The position numbers and the translations under genes were made by a program. The notes under the pieces were generated by a model that saw only the letters and a program-made list of their open reading frames with translations, made no database searches and was not told the origin of the DNA. Of a stretch of DNA of 23,026 nt, positions 6,734-13,926 are shown one piece after another. Source of the DNA: JACVRW01 sp035705985 (GTDB lineage Bacteria > Actinomycetota > Thermoleophilia > Solirubrobacterales > Thermoleophilaceae); NCBI GenBank assembly GCA_035705985.1, contig DASSVP010000100.1:1-23026 (forward strand). The letters are read 5' to 3'. Every line of letters begins with the position of its first letter. Positions within the stretch are counted from its first letter, which is position 1.

Positions 6734-8314
6734 CTAGATCTCGAGCCGCTGGTCCTCGAGGTCCAGCTCGCGCTCGAGCACGTGCAGCACCTCGTCGGAG
6801 ATCGCGCCCTCGTCGCGGAGCTCGACGATGCGCCGGCGCTGCGCGTCCAGCACCTCGCGCACCAGCCGCTGGTACGCCTGCGAGCGCTCCTCCGGATCCT
6901 CTCCGTCCCCGTCGCCGTCCTCCAGCTCGCCCGCCCGCAGCCGCAGCCGGCGCTCGCGGAACTCCATGAGGCGGATCATCCGCCCGACGCTGTCCTCGCG
7001 CGTCCACTCCTCACCCTCGAGCCGGCGCAGGTGCTCGATCGCCGCCCGGGCGGCCTGGCGACGGGCGTGGATCTCCTCGCGCTCCCCGGCGCCGTCGTCC
7101 TCGATCCCGAGCCGGCGGATGACGTACGGCAGCGTCAGCCCCTGGAGCACGAGCGTCGCGAAGATCACCGCGAGCGTCAGGAAGATCAGCAGGTCCCGCT
7201 CCGGGAAGCCCACCGGGAGCGCGAGCGCGGCCGCCAGGGAGACCGCGCCGCGCAAGCCGCTCCAGCCGGTCACGAAACGCTGGCGCCAGCCTGTCCGCCG
7301 CGCCCGCTGCGACGGCCTTCGGTCGAGCGCTCTGATGACGTAGGGCATGGTGTTCACGAACGCGAGCCGCGAGGCGATCACCACCAGGCTCACGAGCGCG
7401 GCCAGGCCGATCAGTTCGCCCGCGGAGCGCTGCTGGTCCTCGAGGATGCCGGGCAGCTGGAGCCCGACCAGCACGAACAGCATCGCGTTCAGCAGGAAGA
7501 CCAGCACCTCCCAGAACGCGTAGCCGCGCAGGCGCGAGGCGGGCGTCGACAGCTCCGTCGAGCGATGCCCCACCATGAGGCCAACCACGACCGCGGCCAG
7601 GATCCCGGACACGCCGAGCTCCTCGGCGGGGATGTAGCCGACGTAGCCGGCCGCGAGCGAGATCACGACCCCCACGATGTCCTCGCTGCGGACCTTGCGC
7701 AGCACCACGATCAGGACGAGCCCGGTGCCGTAGCCGATCGCGATGCCGCCCGCGACGTTCACGAAGAAGTCGCCGGTGGCGTCGAGCAGGTCGAAGGTGC
7801 CGCCGACCGCCGCGCTCACCGCGGTCCGGTACGCCACGAGCGCCGTTCCGTCGTTGACGAGGCTCTCGCCCTCGATCACGGACGTGATCCGCCGCGGGAC
7901 GCCGAGCCGCCGGGCGATCGTGGTGGCGGCCAGCGGGTCGGTGGGGGAGACGATGGCGCCCAGCGCGAACGCCGCCGCCCACGGCAGCCCGTCGATCGTC
8001 TCGTGGGCCACCACCGCGACGGCGCAGGTGGTGAGCAGCACCAGCCCGATCGCCGACACGGTGATCGCCCGGAGGTCGGCCCGCAGGTCGCGGACCGAGG
8101 AGAAGTAGGCCGCGTTGAAGAGCAGCGGCGGCAGGAAGATCAGCAGCACGAGGTCCGGCTCGAGCTCCACGTCCGGCACGCCCGGCACGAATCCGACGAG
8201 ACTGCCCCCGACCACGAGCAGGATCGGATACGGCGTGCCCAGGAGCCGCGCGAGCGTGGTCAGCACCGCGACCGTCACGAGCAGGAACAGGACTACCAGC
8301 TCGACGTGCTCCAC
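6734..8314 (-). CDS. CPA1-family Na+/H+ antiporter
   Basis: This is a 526-residue membrane protein starting at GTG 8314. Residues 1-410 contain roughly 12 hydrophobic segments. Family landmarks are FLPPLLFNAAY (60-70), GAIVSPTDPLAA with the SPTDP motif at 123-127, and EGESLVNDGTALV (148-160) with the Asn154-Asp155 ion-binding pair. The C-terminal 115 residues or so are hydrophilic and highly charged, a cytoplasmic regulatory tail seen in NhaP/YjcE-type members. The protein exchanges Na+ (or K+) for H+ across the inner membrane. It follows the zinc-ribbon gene with a 2-bp gap, so the two are probably translationally coupled, and precedes the HAD gene. Confidence 0.95.
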   Translation of the reverse strand: MEHVELVVLFLLVTVAVLTTLARLLGTPYPILLVVGGSLVGFVPGVPDVELEPDLVLLIFLPPLLFNAAYFSSVRDLRADLRAITVSAIGLVLLTTCAVAVVAHETIDGLPWAAAFALGAIVSPTDPLAATTIARRLGVPRRITSVIEGESLVNDGTALVAYRTAVSAAVGGTFDLLDATGDFFVNVAGGIAIGYGTGLVLIVVLRKVRSEDIVGVVISLAAGYVGYIPAEELGVSGILAAVVVGLMVGHRSTELSTPASRLRGYAFWEVLVFLLNAMLFVLVGLQLPGILEDQQRSAGELIGLAALVSLVVIASRLAFVNTMPYVIRALDRRPSQRARRTGWRQRFVTGWSGLRGAVSLAAALALPVGFPERDLLIFLTLAVIFATLVLQGLTLPYVIRRLGIEDDGAGEREEIHARRQAARAAIEHLRRLEGEEWTREDSVGRMIRLMEFRERRLRLRAGELEDGDGDGEDPEERSQAYQRLVREVLDAQRRRIVELRDEGAISDEVLHVLERELDLEDQRLEI

Positions 8315-8316
8315 GG

Positions 8317-8790
8317 TCAGCGCTCGCTCAGGACCTCGGTGCCGCTGGCGTTCGTGAGCACCACGACGGTGCGCTCAAACCCGGTCGGGTAGCGCACCTG
8401 GCAGCGCCGCAGGGAGTGGGCGGGTCGCGGCTCGCGTTCGGAGCAGCGCACGGCCGCGCTGTCGTCGTCGCGGAGCAGGGCAGTGAAGCGCTCCTCGAGC
8501 AGAAGCTCCGCGTCACGGGTGGCGAGCGGCCTCTGGGAGATCACCTCGAGCCGCCGCGGCGCATCGAGGTCGGCCGCACGGTCCCCGGACGGCTCGTCGT
8601 CCCCGCCGCCGATGGCGAGGCCCACCACCACCGCGAGCGCGGCGAGGACGGCCGCAACGGCGAGCGCGCGCCCGAGTCCGGGGCGCGGAGCGCGCTCGGG
8701 CCCGGCCTCGACGAAGCGGAATCCGCAGCGCCCGCAGACGCGCGCGCCCGGGCCGGCCGGCGCGTTGCAGCTGGGGCAGCAGGTGGCCAC
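8317..8790 (-). CDS. Zinc-ribbon, single-TM hypothetical protein
   Basis: This is a 157-residue protein starting at GTG 8790. An N-terminal zinc ribbon has two CxxC knuckles, CPSC and CGRC, separated by about 12 residues. A transmembrane helix follows at about residues 44-66 (GRALAVAAVLAALAVVVGLAIGG), then a periplasmic or extracellular region of about 90 residues with an Arg/Glu-rich middle and one cysteine pair (RCSERE ... LRRCQVRY), possibly a disulfide. The C-terminal half (CQVRYPTGFERTVVVLTNASGTEVL) looks like a small beta-rich fold. No function is assigned. The predicted topology is cytoplasmic zinc ribbon, exported tail. The upstream end faces the divergent metallopeptidase gene across 58 bp. 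Confidence 0.75.
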   Translation of the reverse strand: MATCCPSCNAPAGPGARVCGRCGFRFVEAGPERAPRPGLGRALAVAAVLAALAVVVGLAIGGGDDEPSGDRAADLDAPRRLEVISQRPLATRDAELLLEERFTALLRDDDSAAVRCSEREPRPAHSLRRCQVRYPTGFERTVVVLTNASGTEVLSER

Positions 8791-8848
8791 TCCACCGAGG
8801 CTACCTGCCGCGTTTTCTGGCCGGATCGGCGCGGGCAAAGGGACGAGG

Positions 8849-9736
8849 ATGCGCCCGCGACTCCTCATCGTCTGCCTCGTGCTGCTCGCGGGCTGCGGCG
8901 GGGGCGAGCTTGGAGAGGAGTTCGGACAGGCGCGCGACCGCGCCGAGCGGCTCCGAGACGACATCTCCGAGCGGGTGGAGCGCGCTCGCGACGAGTTCAG
9001 GCGCCGCCGGGAGCAGTTCGGCGACCGTATCGACGAGGTGCTGGCGCAGCTCGAGCCGCTGTTCGAGGCGCCTGAGCGCACCAGCCCGACGGTCAGGGCG
9101 CGCGGGCGCACCGGCACGACCACGATCGACGCCTTTCTCACGGACGTCCTGCGCGACATCGACAACCACTGGACGCGGGTGTTCGCCCAGGCGGGGCTGC
9201 CGGAGCCGCGCGTGGCCTACAACTGGATTCCGCCCGGCTCAGTCACCCTCACCGGCTGCGGCCCGCCGGCCGACGATTCGGTGGCGCTCTACTGCCCAGC
9301 CGACGACACGATCTACATGGGGCAGCAGTTCGCGGCGGACCTCTACGAGGGCGTGCTGCGCGGCCTTCCGGGCGAGAGCGCCGGCTATGGCCACGCGGCC
9401 GGGGACTTCGCTGTGGCGTACGTGCTCGCGCACGAGTACGCGCACAACCTCCAGCAGGAGCTCGGCGTGTTCGACAACAGCGTGTCGCCCAGCGCGCGGC
9501 CGTTCGAGCTCCAGGCGGACTGCATGGCGGGTGTCTGGGCCCACTCGGTCTTCGCCAAGGGCGACCTCGAGCGCGGCGACATCGAGGAGGCCACGAACGC
9601 CGCCCTCGCGGTCGGCGACTTCGACGTGGGCAACGAGCAGCACCACGGAACGCCCGCGGAGCGCCGCGACGCGCTCGTCGCCGGGTTCGACAGCGGCGAC
9701 CCCGCCCTCTGCCGCCGCTACCTGCCGCTCAGCTAG
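8849..9736 (+). CDS. Neutral zinc metallopeptidase lipoprotein (YpfJ family)
   Basis: This is a 295-residue protein. The signal peptide RPRLLIVCLVLLAGC carries a lipobox LAGC (residues 13-16), so mature lipoprotein begins at Cys16. Residues 25-65 are a charged, heptad-like helical region (RDRAERLRDDISERVERARDEF is part of it). The catalytic domain holds HEYAH at 195-199, an HExxH zinc motif with Glu as general base, and FELQADCMAG (219-228), where the Glu is the likely third ligand; this pairing is typical of the PF04228 'putative neutral zinc metallopeptidase' family. The start is ATG 8849 with a GGGA-type ribosome site. The protein should be anchored outside the cytoplasmic membrane. Its stop overlaps the convergent soxR gene by 8 bp. 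Confidence 0.93.
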   Translation: MRPRLLIVCLVLLAGCGGGELGEEFGQARDRAERLRDDISERVERARDEFRRRREQFGDRIDEVLAQLEPLFEAPERTSPTVRARGRTGTTTIDAFLTDVLRDIDNHWTRVFAQAGLPEPRVAYNWIPPGSVTLTGCGPPADDSVALYCPADDTIYMGQQFAADLYEGVLRGLPGESAGYGHAAGDFAVAYVLAHEYAHNLQQELGVFDNSVSPSARPFELQADCMAGVWAHSVFAKGDLERGDIEEATNAALAVGDFDVGNEQHHGTPAERRDALVAGFDSGDPALCRRYLPLS

Positions 9737-10178
9737 GCCGGGGGTCGCCGATCCAGTAGCGCGGCCCGGGGCCGTGCGCGGCGACACGGTCGCCGGGGTT
9801 TGCCAGCCTGCAGCGGGCGAGCGACAGGCATCCGCAGCCGATGCACTCGGTGAGCCCGGCCTTGAGGCGCTGGAGTTCGGCGATGCGCTCGTCGATCCGG
9901 CTGCTCCACGCGGTGGACAGCCTCGCCCAGTCACGCCGGTTCGGCACGCGGTCGGCGGGCAGCTTCTCGAGCTCCTCACGGATCTCGTCGAGGCTCAGCC
10001 CCACGCGCTGGGCGAACACGATGAACGCCACCCGCCGGATCACCGGCCGCGGAAAGCGGCGGTGCCCGGAGGACGCGCGCTCCGCGCTGATCAGCCCGCG
10101 CTCCTCGTAGAAGCGGAGTGCGGAGGCGGCAACCCCGCTGCGGGCCGACAGCTCTCCGATGGTCAGCAGCTCGGACAC
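9729..10178 (-). CDS. soxR: SoxR, [2Fe-2S] redox-sensing MerR-family regulator
   Basis: This is a 149-residue protein close to the size of E. coli SoxR. A MerR helix-turn-helix lies at residues 5-25 (LTIGELSARSGVAASALRFYEE), followed by a helical wing and a dimerisation coiled coil (about 80-110). The [2Fe-2S] cluster motif CIGCGCLSLARC has Cys112, 115, 117 and 123, then RLANPGD, which is diagnostic for SoxR rather than other MerR proteins. It senses redox-active compounds through cluster oxidation and activates by untwisting long-spacer promoters. The start is GTG 10178; upstream alternatives would run into the operator. The divergent gene carries a matching SoxR box, so the target is most likely that gene rather than a soxS homologue. 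Confidence 0.97.
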   Translation of the reverse strand: MSELLTIGELSARSGVAASALRFYEERGLISAERASSGHRRFPRPVIRRVAFIVFAQRVGLSLDEIREELEKLPADRVPNRRDWARLSTAWSSRIDERIAELQRLKAGLTECIGCGCLSLARCRLANPGDRVAAHGPGPRYWIGDPRPS

Positions 10179-10203
10179 GCCGCGATCGAAGCACACACAG
10201 GCC

Positions 10204-10234
10204 TTGACTTCAAGTGCACTTGAAGTTGCATCAT
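10204..10234 (+). promoter_or_regulatory. SoxR-controlled promoter with 19-bp spacer
   Basis: -35 TTGACT (10204-10209, five of six to consensus) and -10 CATCAT (10229-10234, four of six) are separated by 19 bp, the overlong spacing used by MerR-family activators. The predicted start point is about seven bases after the -10, at the A of ATG 10241, so the mRNA would be leaderless. Confidence 0.75.
10207..10226. promoter_or_regulatory. SoxR box, perfect 20-bp palindrome
   Basis: ACTTCAAGTGCACTTGAAGT is its own reverse complement. Its inner 18 bp align with the E. coli soxS SoxR box (CCTCAAGTTAACTTGAGG as I recall it), sharing both TCAAG/CTTGA half-sites. It lies inside the promoter spacer and 29 bp upstream of the soxR start, so it could also autoregulate soxR. 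Confidence 0.88.
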
Positions 10235-10240
10235 GGAGCC

Positions 10241-11218
10241 ATGAGCGTTGAGACATTGGACAGGACGCGGCTGGCCGGCCGTGTGGCGGTTGACGCCCTT
10301 GTGGGCGAGGTTGGCAACTGGGAGGGCGTGGAGGTGGCTCCCGAGCCGCGCTTCGGCGGCCCGGCCTTCTACGTGGGCCGCCGCCAGCTCGGGCACCTGC
10401 ACGACGCGGGCGAGGGCGGCGCGTTCGCCGACATCCCGCTGCCGCGCGCGGTGCGTGACGAGCTGATCGCGGCCGGCCGCGCGCGCCCGCACTCCGCCGT
10501 CCCGGACTCGGGCTGGCTCACGGTGCCGGTGCGGACGGCGGCCGACCTCGCCGGGGCCGTGGAGGTCTTCCGGATGGCGTACGAGCGGGCGTACCGCAAG
10601 CGAGCGCGCCCCGACGAGATCCTGCCCGGCCTCACGGCCTCGGCGCCCGCCCCGCTTCCGTTCGATCCGTCGCTGAGCATCCGCACGTTCCGCCTCCGGC
10701 GCCGGCAGGGCGACATCGTGATCTACAACGCCCCGGCCGGCGCCGAACCGGCCGCGCCACGCCACTACCTCGGCCACCGCCACGAGGCGGGCTTCGGCCC
10801 GGCGCGCGGGCCGCTGTTCGTGCACGCGGCCGATAGCGACGCGGTGGCCGAGCACCTCCACGTGCGCGCCACGTTCTCGCGGCGGCACACGCTCGACAAC
10901 GACTTCGACGCCATCCCGATCCCCGGGCACACGCCAGGCTCGACCGCCTACCTCTGGGACAGCGGCGACCATCGCGTGCTGTTCACCGCCGACACGATCT
11001 GCCTGCGCGACGGCGAGTGGGTCGGCGCGCTGCTCGGCTCGAGCGACCGCCGCGACTACATCGAGAGCCTGCTGCTGCTCCGGGAGCTCGACTTCGACGT
11101 GCTCGTGCCGTGGGCGGCGAGCGCGGACGGGCCCGAGCACACCTTCACCTCGGGCGCGGACGCGCACCGGCGCATCGACGCGATCCTCCAGCGGATCTGG
11201 GATGGAGGCAGCGGCTGA
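10241..11218 (+). CDS. DUF5519-like domain fused to a divergent metallo-beta-lactamase-like domain
   Basis: This is a 325-residue protein. Residues about 12-120 resemble the DUF5519 'luciferase family' domain: GRRQLGHLHD, then a proline, RDELIAAGRARPH and SGWLTVPV. From about residue 145 there is a metallo-beta-lactamase-like fold: the usual HxHxDH position reads HRHEAG (two His kept, the Asp-His pair lost), followed by IPGHTPGSTAYL and LFTADTI, which keep the GHTPG His and the bridging Asp. One metal site may remain, so activity is uncertain. ATG 10241 is the start; the frame upstream crosses the SoxR box. The promoter makes this a probable SoxR target, perhaps acting on redox-active compounds or their products, which is inference. 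The stop is TGA 11218. Confidence 0.85.
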   Translation: MSVETLDRTRLAGRVAVDALVGEVGNWEGVEVAPEPRFGGPAFYVGRRQLGHLHDAGEGGAFADIPLPRAVRDELIAAGRARPHSAVPDSGWLTVPVRTAADLAGAVEVFRMAYERAYRKRARPDEILPGLTASAPAPLPFDPSLSIRTFRLRRRQGDIVIYNAPAGAEPAAPRHYLGHRHEAGFGPARGPLFVHAADSDAVAEHLHVRATFSRRHTLDNDFDAIPIPGHTPGSTAYLWDSGDHRVLFTADTICLRDGEWVGALLGSSDRRDYIESLLLLRELDFDVLVPWAASADGPEHTFTSGADAHRRIDAILQRIWDGGSG

Positions 11219-11363
11219 CCCAAGGCAGCGGGCCGTGCTCGGCGGCGATCCGCTCGAGCTCTGCCGGCGCGCCGACCAGCCGCCCGATCTGCAGAACCGT
11301 CCTGCTTGGGGCTTGGTATAGACGCCCTAGGCAGGACGCTTGCAACCAAACCCGGCTCCTCAC
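11145..11363 (-). other. Coding-like minus-strand stretch, possible gene remnant
   Basis: The region after the fusion gene holds no convincing plus-strand gene. On the minus strand a frame of 72 codons contains RTVLQIGRLVGAPAELERI and AAEHGPLPWV with G/C at nearly every third position between about 11215 and 11325, as in genuine genes here. It lacks a ribosome site and a recognised domain, and its end is antisense to the fusion gene. It may be a decayed gene 3' end or a chance frame. Confidence 0.2.
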
Positions 11364-11389
11364 CCCCTGTCGTTCGCCGGTGGCTTCAC

Positions 11390-11406
11390 CCCCCGAGGCT
11401 CGGGGG
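11390..11406 (+). other. Inverted repeat upstream of the cupin gene
   Basis: CCCCCGAG (11390-11397) and CTCGGGGG (11399-11406) form an 8-bp GC-rich hairpin with a tiny loop. It lies 170 bp after the fusion-gene stop and 34 bp before the cupin ATG. There is no T-tract. It may act as a terminator for upstream transcription or as an operator for the cupin gene. Confidence 0.35.
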
Positions 11407-11424
11407 CGCTAGCCGTCGAGCGCG

Positions 11425-11430
11425 TAGTAT
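11425..11430 (+). promoter_or_regulatory. Possible -10 element of the cupin gene
   Basis: TAGTAT lies ten bases before ATG 11441 in otherwise GC-rich DNA. No clear -35 is seen at the right distance. A start point near 11437 would give a leader of about four bases, consistent with the lack of a ribosome site. Confidence 0.4.
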
Positions 11431-11440
11431 CGCCGCGATC

Positions 11441-11788
11441 ATGGATCGCGCGGTGGTGATCGCGCCCGGTGAGGGCGTCCGTACGGGCAACGTCGAGTTC
11501 CTCGGCCTGAGCGAACATTCGCCGCGCTTCAACGTCAGCGTGATCACGATGGCGCCGAACGCGCACGGCCCGGAGATCCACGTCCACGCGGACGAGGACG
11601 ACGCGTTCTACATCCTCGACGGCGAGCTGACCTTCACGCTCCCCGACGGGGAGGTCAGCGCCCCCTCGGGCACGTTCGTGCTCGTTCCGCCGGGCGTCGA
11701 GCACACCTTCGCCAACGCGCTCGACCGGCCCACCCGAGTCCTCAACATCCACGCACCCGCCGGCTTCGACCGGCGGCTGCTCGGGTAG
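11441..11788 (+). CDS. Small cupin-domain protein
   Basis: This is a 115-residue single cupin barrel. Motif 1 is HVHADEDDAFYILDGEL (His-x-His and acidic residues, ending in the conserved Gly), and motif 2 is PSGTFVLVPPGVEHTFAN (PxG, His and Asn at the expected places). The His residues and an acidic residue would bind one metal ion. Proteins this small are often dioxygenases, isomerases or sugar-binding domains; nothing here decides which. The start is ATG 11441, eight residues into a longer open frame that has no coding character before it. The small membrane protein gene follows after 10 bp. Confidence 0.9.
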   Translation: MDRAVVIAPGEGVRTGNVEFLGLSEHSPRFNVSVITMAPNAHGPEIHVHADEDDAFYILDGELTFTLPDGEVSAPSGTFVLVPPGVEHTFANALDRPTRVLNIHAPAGFDRRLLG

Positions 11789-11798
11789 CGTTCCCGGC

Positions 11799-12017
11799 GT
11801 GGGGCTCTCACCAACCGGAGGAGGACCGCCCTCCCGGCGTAGCCGGGAGCGGCGCGCGTATCAGCTCGTCGTCGGCGGGAGCACGGCGGCGGTGATCGCC
11901 GTCGCGGGCTTCATCCTCGCCGCCGTCGACGTGATCGGCTTCGGCATCCCGGTCCTGGCCGCGATAGTCGCGGTCGTCTGCCTGCTGCTGTTCCGGCGCA
12001 CCGTCTCCGGGCGCTGA
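11799..12017 (+). CDS. Tiny two-helix membrane protein
   Basis: This is a 72-residue protein starting at GTG 11799. The first 22 residues are Arg/Gly/Pro-rich, then two hydrophobic helices, about 23-42 (LVVGGSTAAVIAVAGFILAA) and 46-65 (IGFGIPVLAAIVAVVCLLLF), and an Arg-containing end. Third codon positions are almost all G or C, better than in the antisense frame, which supports this strand. No ribosome site is present, but TAGCGT (11786-11791), which includes the cupin stop, is seven bases before the GTG, so a leaderless start is possible. GGAGGAGG at 11818-11825 has no in-frame start after it. The gene lies antisense to the C-terminal tail of the DMT transporter frame. The function is unknown. 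Confidence 0.55.
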   Translation: MGLSPTGGGPPSRRSRERRAYQLVVGGSTAAVIAVAGFILAAVDVIGFGIPVLAAIVAVVCLLLFRRTVSGR

Positions 12018-12893
12018 GGCGCCGGCCGCGGCGTCGGCCGCGCGCGTGGGCGCCGGGATCAGGGCTGCGGCTGCGATCACCAGCAGGAAGGCGAAGGTGC
12101 GAATCGCGATCTCGAAGGCGTCGCTGCCCAGCGGGTCGCCGAAGACGACGATCCCCGCGGGGATCGCCGACGCGTTGCCCGCGATCGAGGTGACGGCGAT
12201 GACCGGCACGGCGGGCCCGATCTGCAGCGAGCGCGCCGACGCGAAGAAGGCGACCACCCCGCCGAGGATCGCCACGTAGAGGTACGGGCTCGCGAACACC
12301 TCGAGAACGGTTGTGTCGAGCTTCCCGGTCAGGGCCTTCACCGCTACGTGCGTGATCGTGAAGAGCAGACCCGCGGCGAGGCCGAGCAGGATGCCCGCCT
12401 CCGACTTGGCGCGCTCGTGCCTGCAGCAGAGGATCAGCGCGATGCCGAGCGCGGCGAGCGCCGCTTCGAAGCCGAGCATCGCCGCGACCGAGTAATCGGC
12501 GCTGTCCTGCCCGGAGCGGGCCTCGCCCGTCACCGCGAGCAGCGCAAGGCCGAGGGCCGTGAGGCCGATGCCCACCCACTGCCGGCGCTGGAGCTCGAAC
12601 CCGAAGAAGCGCTCGGCCACGACGCCGAGCACCACGAGGCCGCCCGCGAGCACGGCCTGCACGAGCGACATCGCCGCGAACGCGAGCGCGCCCACGTGCA
12701 GCAGGTAGGCGACCACCGCGAGCGCATAGCCGATCGTCCACCACTTCGAGCGGAACAGCTCGACGGCGGAGTGGAGCAGGTGCCGCGTGTCGACGTCGGG
12801 CGCCTCCACGGCGCCCCGGTGACGGAGGAGGAAGCCGACCTGCGTTACGAGCGCGGACAGGCCGGCCAGGACGAGCCCCAGGAAGAGCGTCAC
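11808..12893 (-). CDS. DMT/EamA-type transporter
   Basis: This is a 361-residue frame starting at GTG 12893. Residues 1-280 hold about nine or ten transmembrane segments in the drug/metabolite-transporter style (LFLGLVLAGLSALVTQVGFLL, AAMSLVQAVLAGGLVVLGVV, LQIGPAVPVIAVTSIAGNAS); the layout also recalls NIPA-like magnesium transporters. The substrate cannot be told. The family normally ends near residue 280 (ALIPAPTRA); the last 80 or so residues are hydrophilic, Asp/Arg-rich and lie antisense to the tiny membrane-protein gene, so this tail may be an accidental read-through created when the original stop was lost, or it may be real. A GGGAAG ribosome site lies about 11 bases upstream of the GTG. 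Confidence 0.85.
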   Translation of the reverse strand: MTLFLGLVLAGLSALVTQVGFLLRHRGAVEAPDVDTRHLLHSAVELFRSKWWTIGYALAVVAYLLHVGALAFAAMSLVQAVLAGGLVVLGVVAERFFGFELQRRQWVGIGLTALGLALLAVTGEARSGQDSADYSVAAMLGFEAALAALGIALILCCRHERAKSEAGILLGLAAGLLFTITHVAVKALTGKLDTTVLEVFASPYLYVAILGGVVAFFASARSLQIGPAVPVIAVTSIAGNASAIPAGIVVFGDPLGSDAFEIAIRTFAFLLVIAAAALIPAPTRAADAAAGASAPGDGAPEQQQADDRDYRGQDRDAEADHVDGGEDEARDGDHRRRAPADDELIRAPLPATPGGRSSSGW

Positions 12894-12945
12894 ACTTGTG
12901 CGTCTTCCCGGGGCCCGACCCGGTTACACGGCTACGGGTAAACGG

Positions 12946-13926
12946 CTAGGGGAGCCAGGCAGCGACCTTGTCCTCGTTGTCGGCCACCCAGTCGGCTCCG
13001 GCCTCCTCCGGGTCCTGCTTGTCCCCGGCGATGGCCTTCGCGACGAGCTCCTGGTCCTCGTTCGTGAGCTTCATCTTCTTGAGCACGTCGTACGCCGGCG
13101 ATCCGCTGTCCGCGAACTTCTTCGAGAACAGCTTGTTGATGATCGTGATGTCGTACTCGCACTTGTACTGCTCGGGATCGCCGCCTTCCTTCGCGTCGTC
13201 CTTGCAGTCCTTGTTCGCCTCGGTACGCGGCGGCAGCTTCACCTCGGCCAGGTCGTACTCCTGGTTGAGGTACTGCGGCGTGTACCAGTAGAAGAGCACC
13301 GGCTCTTCCTGCTTGTACGCCTGGCTCCAGCGCGCGACCTGGGCCGGCTCGGCGCCGGCGGTCACGTGCTTGAGGTCCAGCCCGAGAGCCTCGATCAGCT
13401 CCTTGTCCTTCTGGACGTAGGACGGGTCGCCGCCAAGGAACTCGTTGTTGAAGACGTCCTCCTTGCCCTTCAGGCCCTCCCAGGTCTTGAACTCGGGATG
13501 CTCGTCCATGACGTACTGCGGGGTGAACCAGCCGATGTGGCCCTCCACGCCGAGCGGCCCGCCCTGGACGACCGTCTTCTGCTTCTCGATGTACTGCTCG
13601 TACTCGTCGACGTGCTGCCAGTCCTCGAGCACGGCGTCGACCTTGCCGTCCGCCATGGCCTGGAAGACCGGGATCTCCGCGAGCTTCGTGACCTCCACCT
13701 CGCAGCCCAGCTCGTCCTCGAGCACGGCCTTCGCGATGTAGACGTTGGCCGTGGAGCCCGCCCATGCGTTCTCGTTGATGACGACCTTGCCGCAGTCGCC
13801 GCCGGCCGCTGCACCGCCGCCGTCACCGCCGCCGCTCGGCTCGTCCTTCTCCTCGCCACAGGCCGCGACGAACAGCGCCAGCATCAGCGCCATCACCACA
13901 GCCCACATGTGCCTGTGGGTCCTCAA
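12946..13926 (-). CDS. opuAC: Glycine betaine-type ABC transporter substrate-binding lipoprotein
   Basis: This is a 326-residue protein. TTG 13926 is chosen as start because AGGAGG (13938-13933) is six bases upstream and it adds the basic n-region RTHRH before the hydrophobic core; ATG 13908 is a poorer choice. The signal peptide ends in the lipobox VAAC, followed by a Gly/Ser/Asp-rich linker. The mature domain has the OpuAC/ProX layout with scattered tryptophans suited to a quaternary-amine cage (NENAWAGST, VLEDWQH, IGWFTPQY, LFYWYTPQYL). It should capture glycine betaine or a related compound outside the membrane and deliver it to the permease. It is the last gene of the transporter operon; the TTG overlaps the permease TGA in TTGA. 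Confidence 0.93.
   Translation of the reverse strand: MRTHRHMWAVVMALMLALFVAACGEEKDEPSGGGDGGGAAAGGDCGKVVINENAWAGSTANVYIAKAVLEDELGCEVEVTKLAEIPVFQAMADGKVDAVLEDWQHVDEYEQYIEKQKTVVQGGPLGVEGHIGWFTPQYVMDEHPEFKTWEGLKGKEDVFNNEFLGGDPSYVQKDKELIEALGLDLKHVTAGAEPAQVARWSQAYKQEEPVLFYWYTPQYLNQEYDLAEVKLPPRTEANKDCKDDAKEGGDPEQYKCEYDITIINKLFSKKFADSGSPAYDVLKKMKLTNEDQELVAKAIAGDKQDPEEAGADWVADNEDKVAAWLP

Noticed and set aside
6782..8392. 536-codon plus-strand frame opposite the antiporter
   Set aside because: It is extremely rich in His, Gln, Glu, Asp and Arg, as expected for the antisense of membrane helices; the antiporter motifs on the minus strand are unambiguous.
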